From Pseudobutyrivibrio ruminis (GTDB taxonomy: Bacteria > Bacillota > Clostridia > Lachnospirales > Lachnospiraceae): a stretch of DNA of 64,000 bases. Positions 25,775-35,619 of this stretch are shown piece after piece (the first letter of the stretch is position 1; each line of letters opens with the position of its first letter). The DNA lies in NCBI GenBank assembly GCA_015057305.1, contig SVES01000001.1, forward strand, positions 118,588 through 182,587, written 5' to 3'. Both the position numbers and the translations under genes were made by a program. The notes under the pieces were generated by a model that worked only from the letters and a program-made list of their open reading frames with translations, did no database searches and was not told the origin of the DNA.

Positions 25775-27717
25775 CCCTCATTTATCCATACACGCATTTC
25801 ATTTTCCCCTCTATTAGCCCAAGCATAATATGGAATAAATTTCAATTTATGCTCTTTGATAAGAGGTCTTTTTCTGCTATATAATTCACTATCCGAACTA
25901 CTATCAACGCTCTTCCCATCTGCGATAATAACACCTACTCCATTAAGCAACTTATCTTCAAATTCATAGGTTAGTCCGCTCTCTTCAGGGAGAATTATGC
26001 TTGCTAGATTCTTACCATTGTCGATACCTTCGAGACAATATACAAATGGTCCTCTTGAGATAGCGACTTTTCCAATATTTTCTGATACGTTTGTATTACA
26101 ATAATTTCTTATTAGTGGCATAGTAAATGAAATATGTAAACTAATAGTTGTATCACAAGCTACTTCCACATAAAAATATCCATATGTTATATTTTCATTC
26201 AGGCTTCTATCACCAATAGAAATATTAAAATTCCCAGCCCAATCAGGCACTCTCATTCCTAGCTTTATCGTAGACTTACTAGTGTTTTTAATTGTAATAT
26301 CTATAGCTTCGTCCCATGGAAACTCCGTATTTTGTGATATATGAACCTCGCCATCCTTTGTCTTTAGAACTGACTCAGAACCTATGTATTGATTTATCAG
26401 AATTCTATCATCTGATACCGTATATACGTATTCATCTAATGATGCTATTAACCTAGCCAAATTAGGTGGACAGCAAGCACATCCAAGCCATGATGGACGC
26501 ACTGGTTTTACATGACTTTTCGTAGGATCTTTCTTAGATTTTTCTGGATTAACTTCTAATGGATTTACATAAAAAAAATGTTTACCATCCAGTGCCATTC
26601 CAGCCAAAGCACAATTGTAGAGTGCTCGTTCCATCACTTGAGCATATTCCGCTTTTGGCTCGATTCTTAACATTTGTTTAGCAAAAAAGATTAGTCCTAT
26701 TGCTGCACACGTCTCGCAATACATGGTATCATTTGGCAAATCATAGTCCAGCGTGAAGGATTCCCCCAATACAGTCGAGCCTATTCCTCCCGTAATATAC
26801 ATTCTTTTATTAATGATATTTTTCCATAATGTCTTACATATTTCGTATATTTCGTTATCCTGTGTTGTTGCAGCCAAATCTGCCAATGCCGTACAAAGAT
26901 AAACCAATCTAACAGCATGCCCCTCTGCAGTCTTTTGTTCTGAAATTGGAGCATGATTTTGGAAATATGTATCCGGCATATTTTCAATTCCATTTAACGC
27001 ATTAGGACCCTTATAACAAGTAGCCTGGTCTTTGAAAAAATTTGGATGTTTTCCTCTTTCCATGAGAAAATACTTTGCAAGCCTTAAATATCTTTCTTCC
27101 TTTGTTACGTGATACAATCTTAAAAGACCAATCTCTATTTCCTCGTGTCCATCATATCCATGTATTTTTCCTTCTTCTGGGCCAAAATTTGCGTCGATAT
27201 TATCAGCGCATTTTTTTGCAATGTTTAATACCTTTTCATTTTCCATGGAATCATAATATGCAACAGCCGCTTCAATAAAATGTCCCATACAATACAATTC
27301 GTGACTACCTGCAAGTCTTTTGTATTGCCACTCCAAACCAAGAATAGAATAAAATGTATCAAGATATCCGTCCGGTTCTTGAGCTTCCTCTATCAATTCT
27401 ATAACTTCTAGTGCCTTTTGTTCTATACCAGGATCCATTTTCTCACGTAAGGAATATGCCACTGCTTCAAGCCATTTATACACATCACTATCTTGAAAGG
27501 TCCATCCATAGTGGGTTCCATTAACCTTACCTGCTGCAATCTTAAAGTTCTCTATTGCATGGCTTTTCTCATTCGGAATACTTATATCATTACGTTCGCG
27601 CTCTATTTTTATTCCTGCAATATCATTCAAAACATTCCATTGATACGGAATCATTTGCGTTCTGACAAGATTTCTATACCTGCTCCAAAATTTTGATGTA
27701 ATTTTAATTTTGTCCAT
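25771..27717 (-). CDS. GH127 beta-L-arabinofuranosidase family protein
   Basis: About 648 aa, family GH127 (formerly DUF1680). Alpha/alpha barrel motifs: GRHPNFF-like region, GQHAVR-type segment (TAEGHAVRLVYLCTALAD), YCETCAAIGLIFFAKQML and GCACCPPNLARLIASL. Known GH127 enzymes use a Zn-bound Cys nucleophile with a Glu and two further Cys; the E-T-C and C-A-C-C motifs seen here fit. No signal peptide, so it would act in the cytoplasm on imported arabino-oligosaccharides. ATG at 27717 is chosen; the track start is a TTG. Confidence 0.88.
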   Translation of the reverse strand: MDKIKITSKFWSRYRNLVRTQMIPYQWNVLNDIAGIKIERERNDISIPNEKSHAIENFKIAAGKVNGTHYGWTFQDSDVYKWLEAVAYSLREKMDPGIEQKALEVIELIEEAQEPDGYLDTFYSILGLEWQYKRLAGSHELYCMGHFIEAAVAYYDSMENEKVLNIAKKCADNIDANFGPEEGKIHGYDGHEEIEIGLLRLYHVTKEERYLRLAKYFLMERGKHPNFFKDQATCYKGPNALNGIENMPDTYFQNHAPISEQKTAEGHAVRLVYLCTALADLAATTQDNEIYEICKTLWKNIINKRMYITGGIGSTVLGESFTLDYDLPNDTMYCETCAAIGLIFFAKQMLRIEPKAEYAQVMERALYNCALAGMALDGKHFFYVNPLEVNPEKSKKDPTKSHVKPVRPSWLGCACCPPNLARLIASLDEYVYTVSDDRILINQYIGSESVLKTKDGEVHISQNTEFPWDEAIDITIKNTSKSTIKLGMRVPDWAGNFNISIGDRSLNENITYGYFYVEVACDTTISLHISFTMPLIRNYCNTNVSENIGKVAISRGPFVYCLEGIDNGKNLASIILPEESGLTYEFEDKLLNGVGVIIADGKSVDSSSDSELYSRKRPLIKEHKLKFIPYYAWANRGENEMRVWINEG

Positions 27718-27746
27718 ACTATTCAATACCCCATTTATTTTAAAAT

Positions 27747-27772
27747 AATAGGGTGGGAACTCCCACCCTATT
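27747..27772 (-). repeat. Intercistronic hairpin between clan-A GH and GH127 genes
   Basis: AATAGGGTGGGA/TCCCACCCTATT, a perfect 12-bp stem with a 2-nt loop, followed on the minus strand by TTTTAAAA-type sequence. It may be a partial terminator or an RNA-stabilising element. Confidence 0.75.
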
Positions 27773-27795
27773 TGCCTTTTTATTTGAATTGAAAA

Positions 27796-29526
27796 CTATT
27801 GGCTTATTTCGATATAATCTATCTCTGCGTAATAAGTCCCACCTTCAAAATACGGACTTCCTTTCGCCAAACGAATTACATTTATTCCTTCGTTTAAGCT
27901 TACCTGAACATTTTTTGTAGCGAATTGAGCCCATCCGTCTGTTTCCTCATAAGAAATCGTTTGCCAAGCTCCATTATTGTATGCTAATCCTTGAGTGGAT
28001 GTCGCACCACTTCCATTTGCATACCTTATTGATAATGTATAAGTTCCTGATGACGGAGCGCATACCAAAAAATCTACATAACTGTATACAGGTGTTGTGG
28101 AATCATCATAATCTATCTGACCAACATAATAATTGTTTGAAGCATTTGCACTATAAAACGTATTTGCATTGCTGATAATTGCATTCTCTGCTTCATATCT
28201 TGTCTGCGATGATGATACACCTGGCAATACTAAAAGTCTGTATCCAGAAGTACTGTTACATCCTGATAGAGAAACCGTAATTGATGAACCATTAACATCA
28301 TAATTAGCAGCAGATATTGTATAAGGTCCAGTCGAAACAGAATCTTTGCTTACCCAATCAATTGCTTCTACTCTTACAGTTGCTGTACTTCCTATCCATG
28401 ATGGTAAATCATTCAATGTTATATTTATATCTCCATCATTATCTCCACCAAACATCACAGAAATGTACTTCTCGGAGCTATCTACACAAGCGAAACCATC
28501 TACATAAGTTGACTCTTCGTTACTTGGCACGGTGACAACCATATTTCCACTCATATCGCCATACCATTTATAAAACCACCAACCTGCACCTTTCTGATAG
28601 TCAGTTCCTAGTAAACTACCTAACCTTCCAGGATATGCAGTCCACCACCATGAAATACATGCCGAGTCTATAGAATATCTTTCATATTTAGCTATATATC
28701 TTGCTGCAGAACCTGGACATCCCTCTTTTGTGTGATCAATATCACAATATTCATTAATACTTATTGGTCTGTCTGAAATCCCTAAACTATCTTCTATACT
28801 TCTGTAGTCATTATAATTATTTACAAAATCACTTATATAACTTCCACTTCCATTAGATGACAACTCATGCCAACAAATAATATCTGGCACACAATCATTT
28901 GATACACAATAGGCTAAGAAATTATACATTCTATCATGGTCATAATATCCATCTGATGGTCCAATTATTTTTTCATTTGGATCCAACAGACGTATCAAGT
29001 CATATGTGTTTTCCCACAATGTATAAAATGATCCATTTGTTGATTCATCCCATGTATATACTGGCTCATTCCATATTTCATACCCATAAAAATTATCAGC
29101 CGAGGAATTTAGTTTATCTGTAATAACCGTTTCTACTTCGTCTAACCATGTACTCATACCCGGAAAACTATATGGCCAATTTGGACAAATGTCAGCTAAT
29201 CTTATCATCACCTCACCTGATGAATTGCCGTATAATCTTTCAGCAACATCTATAGCTGCACCTGTCGGCTGCTGATATTCACTTCCAGCTCTAGCCGGAT
29301 TCGTAAATACGTTAGGATTTAACGGTGTAACCAATGTACTTATATCTGCTGGCGTTGTTTCATTTATACCGTACAAAGAGCCGCTAGCACAATGAGTTAC
29401 ACTTCTAATGACATTATCACAGTCTACTGTCAATGATTGAGTTGCCGCTTTTACATCTATAGGAGTACATAAAGTTAGCACAGCAACACTTAACGACAAA
29501 GCAATTGAGATATACTTTTTTATCAT
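27796..29526 (-). CDS. Secreted clan GH-A glycoside hydrolase (GH39-like) with C-terminal CBM
   Basis: A 576-aa protein with a clear signal peptide (MIKKYISIALSLSVAVLTLCTPIDVKAA). The catalytic barrel spans about 30-330, with GYEIWNEP (acid/base Glu) and ISINEYCD (likely nucleophile Glu), and Trp-rich CISWWWTAYPGR. About 345-435 is a beta-sandwich; about 445-576 is a CBM6/35-like module beginning RYEAENAIISNA and ending YYAEIDYIEI. Clan GH-A is well supported; GH39 is my best guess for the family. It is the only clearly secreted enzyme of the locus and would release oligosaccharides for the ABC importer. No cell-wall anchor seen. Confidence 0.72.
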   Translation of the reverse strand: MIKKYISIALSLSVAVLTLCTPIDVKAATQSLTVDCDNVIRSVTHCASGSLYGINETTPADISTLVTPLNPNVFTNPARAGSEYQQPTGAAIDVAERLYGNSSGEVMIRLADICPNWPYSFPGMSTWLDEVETVITDKLNSSADNFYGYEIWNEPVYTWDESTNGSFYTLWENTYDLIRLLDPNEKIIGPSDGYYDHDRMYNFLAYCVSNDCVPDIICWHELSSNGSGSYISDFVNNYNDYRSIEDSLGISDRPISINEYCDIDHTKEGCPGSAARYIAKYERYSIDSACISWWWTAYPGRLGSLLGTDYQKGAGWWFYKWYGDMSGNMVVTVPSNEESTYVDGFACVDSSEKYISVMFGGDNDGDINITLNDLPSWIGSTATVRVEAIDWVSKDSVSTGPYTISAANYDVNGSSITVSLSGCNSTSGYRLLVLPGVSSSQTRYEAENAIISNANTFYSANASNNYYVGQIDYDDSTTPVYSYVDFLVCAPSSGTYTLSIRYANGSGATSTQGLAYNNGAWQTISYEETDGWAQFATKNVQVSLNEGINVIRLAKGSPYFEGGTYYAEIDYIEISQ

Positions 29527-29544
29527 GATTACCCCCTTTTAATA

Positions 29545-29570
29545 TTAGAGGCAGGTTTTCCTGCCTCTAA
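29545..29570 (-). repeat. Intercistronic hairpin directly 3' of the binding-protein gene
   Basis: TTAGAGGCAGG-AAAA-CCTGCCTCTAA on the minus strand: a perfect 11-bp stem with a 4-nt loop, 7 bp after the SBP stop. It is followed by ATATTAAAA and not by a U-run, so stabilisation of the SBP mRNA is as likely as termination. Confidence 0.8.
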
Positions 29571-29576
29571 TAACTT

Positions 29577-30827
29577 TTAATTACCTATTATTGAATCAAT
29601 TGTGGCTTGTGCTTCTGCTGCTGCATCTACTGGCTCTGCCTCTCCTATCAACACTTTGTTGAAAGCCAATGAAATTGCATCTGATATATCTGGCCATTCA
29701 GGTAATGGTCCTCTTGCATGAGCATATTGCATTTCATCAACAAATACCTGATATACTTCATCGCCTTCAAATTGATTCTCAGCAATTGTAGAATCCGCAG
29801 AAATATAGCCCATTGCATTCATCATATATAAGCAAGTTTCTCCACTAGTAGCATACTTAAGGAATTCAATTGAAGCCTCTTCATTACCACCAGCGATTAC
29901 TGCATAATTCTCGCCACCTAATCCAGAAGCCTGTTCTGCATCCTGTGGAATAGGAGCAACATTCCAATTCATATCAGGCACTTCTTCTCGCATAGTAGGA
30001 ATCTGCCAAGTTCCATTAATCATCATAGCAAGGTTTCCAGAAATAAATTGATTCATTGTGTCGCCCTGAGTCCAATTGATTGCCTCCTTAGGAAATGCTC
30101 CAGACTCTACAAGGCTCTTTTCAAACTCCATAGCCTTGATTCCACCTTCAGAATCTATTTCATATGAGGTGGCACCTGTTGACCAAACCCAAGGTAGGAA
30201 ATTGAATGTACCTTCTTCGTTCTGTAATGCACAATGCGCAAAACCATATACACTATCAGTTGTAGTTGCCTTTGCAACCTCCAATAATTCATCCCATGTT
30301 GTTGGTACCTCACAGCCTGCTGCTTCGAGCATATCTTCATTATAGAAAAGTACCAAGTCATTGCTACCAAATGGAACTCCATAAAGCTTTCCATCTAATG
30401 TGCATGAATTAACAGGTCCATCGTAATAAGTACTTACATCAAATCTACCTGTCAAATCAGCAAAGATACCCATTGCCGCATAAGAAGCATGATCTGGATT
30501 ATCAAGTATTACAATATCCGGTAACTCTCCAGCAGAAGCTCCTACTGATAGCTGTTTCTTGAAGTCTGCAAATGGTACATATTTCGCCTCAACTGTAATA
30601 TCATCCTGCTGACCGTTGAATTCTTCAATAATGTGATTTAACGCCTCTTGATGTCCTTCTGTCTCCCAATAGTACCAAATTGTTACATCACCTGATGCCT
30701 CTGTTCCTGTGCTTGCAACCGCCTCATCTTCTACCGTTGTTGTGCTCGCCGTGGAACCACATCCTACTGCAACCAAGGATAAACTCATGCTGGCTGCTAA
30801 CAGTTTTAAAAATCCCCTTCTCATCAT
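29577..30827 (-). CDS. ABC sugar-binding lipoprotein (family 1 SBP)
   Basis: A 416-aa extracellular solute-binding protein. Signal and lipobox: MMRRGFLKLLAASMSLSLVAVGCGS. Mature pattern DVTIWYYWETEGHQEALNHIIEEF, PDIVILDNPDHASYAAMGIFADL, GKLYGVPFGSNDLVLFYNEDML, FISGNLAMMINGTWQIP is that of CUT1 carbohydrate-binding proteins. It delivers oligosaccharides to the two permeases encoded upstream. AGGAGG suits the second ATG (30824) slightly better. A TATAAT and a shared 17-nt element lie upstream, so it may have its own promoter. Confidence 0.92.
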   Translation of the reverse strand: MMRRGFLKLLAASMSLSLVAVGCGSTASTTTVEDEAVASTGTEASGDVTIWYYWETEGHQEALNHIIEEFNGQQDDITVEAKYVPFADFKKQLSVGASAGELPDIVILDNPDHASYAAMGIFADLTGRFDVSTYYDGPVNSCTLDGKLYGVPFGSNDLVLFYNEDMLEAAGCEVPTTWDELLEVAKATTTDSVYGFAHCALQNEEGTFNFLPWVWSTGATSYEIDSEGGIKAMEFEKSLVESGAFPKEAINWTQGDTMNQFISGNLAMMINGTWQIPTMREEVPDMNWNVAPIPQDAEQASGLGGENYAVIAGGNEEASIEFLKYATSGETCLYMMNAMGYISADSTIAENQFEGDEVYQVFVDEMQYAHARGPLPEWPDISDAISLAFNKVLIGEAEPVDAAAEAQATIDSIIGN

Positions 30828-30902
30828 AACACCTCCTACATTAGTGTTTCTTCTTTATGTCTGTATTATATGTGTATTGTTTTTCTCTCTAAACTCAACT
30901 TT

Positions 30903-30919
30903 TCTAAAAAAAGAGGAAT
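30903..30919 (-). promoter_or_regulatory. Shared 17-nt element, copy 1 (upstream of SBP gene)
   Basis: Minus strand ATTCCTCTTTTTTTAGA, about 80-95 bp before the SBP start, preceded by AGTTTTAGAAT. An identical 17-mer lies at 36585-36601 upstream of the permease gene. Between it and the SBP start is TATAAT (minus strand of attata near 30866), a possible -10. Candidate binding site for the YesN-type regulator. Confidence 0.55.
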
Positions 30920-30928
30920 ATTCTAAAA

Positions 30929-32689
30929 CTATTTTTCAATTGGAATTTGAATAGTTATTGTAGTTCCCTTTCCTATTTGACTTTTTATTCGAAAAAAAGC
31001 CTTTTCACCATAATACATTTTTAATCGTGTTATTGCATTTCCCATGCCGATATGTTTTCGATTTTCATCCTCTAGTATTTCTATTGAATTGCACTTATCA
31101 ATTATTTCCTGTTCCATACCTCTACCATTATCACTAATGGTAATTACTAGATTTTCATTAACTACTGCATCAATATTCAATATACACTCATCCTGCCAAT
31201 CTTCGAATCCGTGAACTATGGAATTTTCTATGAATGGTTGCAGAAGTAGCTTATGAATCTTTGCCTCCAATGCTTCTGGCTGGCAATTAATAGTGCAAAT
31301 AAATTTGTTTTTCAATCTAACTTGCTGTAAATATACATATTTTTTCAACCATTCTATTTCATCCCTTAATGAAACTATCGCACTGCTGTCACTAATCGCA
31401 TATCTTAAAATTGATGCTAATGCACTTATAGAACTACTAATCTCAAACTCATCCTTGTCTATGGCAATCCAATTGATTGTATCTAGTGTATTGTATAAAA
31501 AATGGGGATTTATCTGTGCTTCCAAAGCAGCAATCTGTGCCTCCCTCTGCTTTATCATTGCAATACGTTCGCTTTCATTTGCTTCGTCTAGTTTGTGCAA
31601 CATGTCATTGAAGCCATTAGCTATCGTTTCAATTTCAATTGGCATTGAGTCATCAATTTCAATCAAAATATTATCTTTTACTGTCTGTGTCTCACGCATC
31701 CCCGTGACAACCTTATCAACAGACCTTGCTAACCTATCCGTCATCAAAAAAATAATTATTGATATAATAGTAAATACTAACAATTCCACCAATATTATTA
31801 AATACAGCTGCTTTCGTAAGGCCTTTGTTAGATTTTCCCTATTATCTATACAAAAGATATTCCATTCCAAAGCCTCATCATAATAAACATACATTTCATA
31901 ATTTCTAATTGAGGAATTATTGTATACAAAATCCTTGACTGTTTTTTCATCAGAAATATTGATTTCCTCACCTATATATTCCTGTTTATCTCCACAACTA
32001 ATTATTCTTCCATTTATATCAGTTATAAATATATAATCTCCTGACTCCGCACTAGTCCTACAAGAATTTTCTAATAGCTTTTCATCAATACTTATTATTA
32101 CAACACCTATATCTCTTTGTATATCTTTATAATCTACTAACCTATGCCCTAAATGTAATAAATAATAATTTTCATTGGCAAAAGTAGTGCCATATTCTGG
32201 CATGAAAATGTGTAATAAGGCATTTTGAGAAATCTCTGAGTATAATGCCTCCTTATCTAAACTGTAGTTTTCAAGCCATCCGTTTTCATAGGTTTTATTT
32301 GTCATCTGATCATATGCTACTATTTCACGATTAGCTGAAATAACAGTAATAGAACGAATATACTCTTTTGAGTTGACTAAAGCTCTTAAATATCTGCGAA
32401 GGCTATTTTTTGCCACAGAAGAATTTTCATCATTATTGATATTATCAATGTATTCAATTACATCATCATTTGTATATATTTGATACAAAACATCCTCATA
32501 TGAATCTAAAAAAATATTAATGTTGTTATCAACTTGAATAAGTGTATTATTAGCATTTTCTTCCATGCTCTTCTTTAATGAGCTAGCTATATTCAAGTAT
32601 GAAAATATTCCAAGTATTACACTTGATAATAAAGCAACTATCAAAAAGACATATATTATTTTTCTTCTCAGACTTAATTTTTTTCTCAT
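30929..32689 (-). CDS. YesM-type sensor histidine kinase
   Basis: From ATG 32689 (MRKKLSLRRKIIYVFLIVAL; GGGGA upstream) about 586 aa. TM1 (about 10-31), a 250-residue extracellular sensor domain, TM2 (LYLIILVELLVFTIISIIIFLM), a HAMP segment, then a His_kinase domain with EAQINPHFLYNTLDTINW and an HATPase_c domain with ENSIVHGFEDW and DNGRGM. This is the LytS/YesM architecture, partner of YesN-type AraC regulators. It probably senses the glycan or its fragments. Here it is separated from its regulator by the permease and GH31 genes. Confidence 0.92.
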   Translation of the reverse strand: MRKKLSLRRKIIYVFLIVALLSSVILGIFSYLNIASSLKKSMEENANNTLIQVDNNINIFLDSYEDVLYQIYTNDDVIEYIDNINNDENSSVAKNSLRRYLRALVNSKEYIRSITVISANREIVAYDQMTNKTYENGWLENYSLDKEALYSEISQNALLHIFMPEYGTTFANENYYLLHLGHRLVDYKDIQRDIGVVIISIDEKLLENSCRTSAESGDYIFITDINGRIISCGDKQEYIGEEINISDEKTVKDFVYNNSSIRNYEMYVYYDEALEWNIFCIDNRENLTKALRKQLYLIILVELLVFTIISIIIFLMTDRLARSVDKVVTGMRETQTVKDNILIEIDDSMPIEIETIANGFNDMLHKLDEANESERIAMIKQREAQIAALEAQINPHFLYNTLDTINWIAIDKDEFEISSSISALASILRYAISDSSAIVSLRDEIEWLKKYVYLQQVRLKNKFICTINCQPEALEAKIHKLLLQPFIENSIVHGFEDWQDECILNIDAVVNENLVITISDNGRGMEQEIIDKCNSIEILEDENRKHIGMGNAITRLKMYYGEKAFFRIKSQIGKGTTITIQIPIEK

Positions 32690-32710
32690 GAATATTATCC
32701 CCATATACAA

Positions 32711-32740
32711 ATTAAATCAGGAGTTTTCTCCTGATTTAAT
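32711..32740 (-). repeat. Intercistronic hairpin between GH31 and sensor-kinase genes
   Basis: ATTAAATCAGGAG-AAAA-CTCCTGATTTAAT on the minus strand: a perfect 13-bp stem with a 4-nt loop, 13 bp after the GH31 stop and 21 bp before the kinase start. No U-run follows, so full termination is unlikely. Confidence 0.8.
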
Positions 32741-32753
32741 CATAATAATTGCT

Positions 32754-34757
32754 TTATTGTGCTGCAAGAACAATGTTTTCATCTCTAATAAAAAATGGAA
32801 TAACATCTATCGGCGTTTCCACATTAATCATCTGTCCTCCTTCATATACTATCCCAGTTTCATACTCCTGCCATTTAGCATATCGAGGTAAATATACTGT
32901 TCTTTCCCTACAATTTTCCACTAAAATAGGGGAAACCAAAATATCACCACCAAACATATACTCATCTTCTACGTTCCAGCATTCAGCATCCTCCGGAAAT
33001 TCATAGAAAAGAGTTCTCATAATTGGCGAACCATTTTTATGACTTTCCAACATTATTTTTCTTATATAAGGTCTTAGTTTTTCTCTAATTGAAATATACT
33101 TTTTACAAATTTCATATACCTCATTCCCATAGCTCCATATTTCATTATCAGCACCAGAGCAGCATGTTGCCCCTCCTGAGTCACCATATTGCGGTTGTCT
33201 TGGTTCTCTATCTCCATGCAATCGCATAACCGGACAAAATGTCGCCCATGCAAACCACCTTGCAAACAATTCTCTAAAACGAGAATCACTTGGATTTCCA
33301 CCGTGAAATCCTCCTATATCTGTTGTCCACCAAGGAATTCCCGCCAAACCCATATTTAGACCTGCGACAAGTTGAATTTTCATACTTTCAAAACTGGATG
33401 CTATATCTCCTGACCAAATTAACATTCCATATTTTTGTCCTCCAGCCCAGGTACAACGTGCAAGATTTAAAATATTCTTTTGCCCCTCTTGTAGCATTCC
33501 ATCAAAAAATGTCTTGCCGTAGCAAACTGGATAAATATTACCCACTTCTAAATCTGTCCCCTCATAATATCTGTAATTGTCGAAATCGTAAACACTATAC
33601 TCAGGCTCCGCCTCATCCAACCAAAATGTTTTTATTCCCAGACTATAATAATTTTCTCTTACTTTGCTCCACAAAAATCTTCTAGCCTCCGGATTTGTAA
33701 CATCTATATGGATAGTTTCTCCTTGAAACGATAATCCAACCCTATGACCTCGTTCTACATGAATTAAATAACCTTTTTCCAGCATTTCAGAATAATTTAC
33801 GCTGTTTTTATCCACTGTTGGCCATATAGATACCATTACTTCTGTTCCCATCGAATTAATTTTTTTTATCATTGTTTTTGGATTTGGCCAATATGTCTCG
33901 TCAAATTCCCAATCACCCTGCTTATTCCAATGAAAAAAATCCACAACTATCATATCCAGATGTATTTTTCTGTTATAGTATTCTTCTGCTATATTAATTA
34001 ATTCATTTCGAGTTTGATATCTTAGTTTGCTTTGCCAAAAACCATACCCATATTCAGGCATTATAGGTGTTCGACCTGTTACTGATGTATATTCTTCCAG
34101 TATCTCTTTTATTGATTCGCCTATAACAACCCAGTAATCCAATTCCTTAGCTGAATATGCCTCATAAGATGTTATATTCTTTCCGAATACAGCCCTACCT
34201 ATAGCAGGATTATTCCATAATAATCCATAACCTTTCGATGAAATGGCAAATGGCACACTCACCTGAGAATTTCTATGTGCTAACTCCAAATCTGAACCTT
34301 TTAAATTAAGAATTTGCTGCTGATATTGTCCCATACCATATATTTTTTCATCGGGAAATAATGATTCAAATCGCATACGCAAATGATAATTATCACTCCC
34401 CACAATAGGCTTGTATTCCCTTGCCTCAACTTCTAATGCACTACACTTGGAATCTGTTACATCCCTCCTATTCCTGGAATATTCTTCAATTATCTTCTCC
34501 TTTTTTTGATTATATATTTCTATTTTGCCATGAATAGAAACACAGACCTTTATATCTCCATTTTGTAGTGATGCACCTTCGTCAGTAATACTGATTTTAC
34601 AAGTTTTATTTTTTTGTTCACTCAATGCCCAATTGTTATTTGTAAAATTACTTCTTTTAGTCGCTCTTATTCTTACAGCATTATTTCCCCATGCCTCAAT
34701 CCACACTGTCTCCGAATCATAACTGTATACAACTTTTTCTTTTTCCTCTTTTATCAT
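32754..34757 (-). CDS. GH31 family alpha-glycosidase
   Basis: A 667-aa intracellular enzyme. N-terminal beta-sandwich (about 1-200, ESLFPDEKIYGMGQYQQ), then a TIM barrel: PEYGYGFWQSKLRYQT, LDMIVVDFFHW, IKTFWLDEAEPEY (Asp nucleophile), MLIWSGDIASSFE (acid/base Asp), WWTTDIGGF and MRLHGDREPRQP. This barrel is typical of GH31 alpha-xylosidase/alpha-glucosidase/alpha-galactosidase types; the substrate cannot be fixed from sequence, and the arabinose-related neighbours suggest plant cell-wall side chains. No signal peptide. GGGGAAG site before ATG. Confidence 0.9.
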   Translation of the reverse strand: MIKEEKEKVVYSYDSETVWIEAWGNNAVRIRATKRSNFTNNNWALSEQKNKTCKISITDEGASLQNGDIKVCVSIHGKIEIYNQKKEKIIEEYSRNRRDVTDSKCSALEVEAREYKPIVGSDNYHLRMRFESLFPDEKIYGMGQYQQQILNLKGSDLELAHRNSQVSVPFAISSKGYGLLWNNPAIGRAVFGKNITSYEAYSAKELDYWVVIGESIKEILEEYTSVTGRTPIMPEYGYGFWQSKLRYQTRNELINIAEEYYNRKIHLDMIVVDFFHWNKQGDWEFDETYWPNPKTMIKKINSMGTEVMVSIWPTVDKNSVNYSEMLEKGYLIHVERGHRVGLSFQGETIHIDVTNPEARRFLWSKVRENYYSLGIKTFWLDEAEPEYSVYDFDNYRYYEGTDLEVGNIYPVCYGKTFFDGMLQEGQKNILNLARCTWAGGQKYGMLIWSGDIASSFESMKIQLVAGLNMGLAGIPWWTTDIGGFHGGNPSDSRFRELFARWFAWATFCPVMRLHGDREPRQPQYGDSGGATCCSGADNEIWSYGNEVYEICKKYISIREKLRPYIRKIMLESHKNGSPIMRTLFYEFPEDAECWNVEDEYMFGGDILVSPILVENCRERTVYLPRYAKWQEYETGIVYEGGQMINVETPIDVIPFFIRDENIVLAAQ

Positions 34758-34770
34758 AAAACTTCCCCAA

Positions 34771-35619
34771 TTATCCTTTTACCGCACCATTGGTCATTCC
34801 ACTGATTATATATTTTTGCATAAAAATAAATATTAAAACCACAGGAATGATTGCTACTATTGCAAACGCAGTCAAGTAACTCCATTTTGTTCCATATTGT
34901 CCCATGAAATTAAATATACCTGCAGTAATTGGTCTTTTTTGTTGATCCAAAATAAATGTCATTCCATATGCCAGATCTCCCCATGCATATAGAAATGAAA
35001 AGACTGCACACACAATAACTCCTGGTTTGGCTACTGGTATCAAAATTCTAAAAAAAGCTGATAACCTAGTACAACCATCAATATAAGCGGCCTCCTCTAA
35101 AGCCTGTGGTATTGAAGCAAAATAATTTTTTAGAATCAGAACTGAAAATGGTATACCAATTGTTGCGTCTGCTAATATTGCAGAAATCCATGTATTATAG
35201 ACATGAATTCCCTTAAACATTATAAACATAGGTGTCAATAATACAGATACTGGTAGCATTTGACTAACAAGGAAAAACAATAGAACAAATTTTCTACATT
35301 TAAATTTATATCTTGCTATTGCATATGATGCAGGTACTGCCAAAACAACAGCTATCACCATTGCTCCAACAGAAATTACAAAACTATTGAAAAAAGATGA
35401 GAACATGTTGAAATCACCTGTTTCAATTTGTGCTGCGTACGACTTCGTATTCAGTATATGAGGATACCAAGTTGGTGGTATTTGAAATATTTCCTGTTCT
35501 GTCTTCAATGATGTTATAAAAGTCCAAAATAGTGGGAATAATAACACGAGTAGCAGAACAATCGCCACTATGCAACATATAATATTTTCGCGTTTACTTA
35601 ATCTTCTTTCTGACTCCAT
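34771..35619 (-). CDS. ABC sugar permease, MalG/CUT1 type
   Basis: A 282-aa, six-TM permease. EAA loop: EEAAYIDGCTRLSAFFRILIPVAKPGV, the site that docks the ATPase. C-terminus KYIISGMTNGAVKG is the usual MalG-like ending. Its ATG overlaps the upstream permease stop (TAATG), so the two are co-translated. With the SBP it forms a carbohydrate importer lacking a local ATPase. Confidence 0.93.
   Translation of the reverse strand: MESERRLSKRENIICCIVAIVLLLVLLFPLFWTFITSLKTEQEIFQIPPTWYPHILNTKSYAAQIETGDFNMFSSFFNSFVISVGAMVIAVVLAVPASYAIARYKFKCRKFVLLFFLVSQMLPVSVLLTPMFIMFKGIHVYNTWISAILADATIGIPFSVLILKNYFASIPQALEEAAYIDGCTRLSAFFRILIPVAKPGVIVCAVFSFLYAWGDLAYGMTFILDQQKRPITAGIFNFMGQYGTKWSYLTAFAIVAIIPVVLIFIFMQKYIISGMTNGAVKG

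Noticed and set aside
27747-27772. Considered a full intrinsic terminator ending the glycan operon
   Set aside because: The following sequence is not a proper U-run and GH127 continues on the same strand 30 bp later.
31293-31883. Plus-strand ORF of 196 aa
   Set aside because: It lies fully antisense to the YesM-type kinase, whose conserved motifs are on the minus strand; no ribosome binding site or family features.
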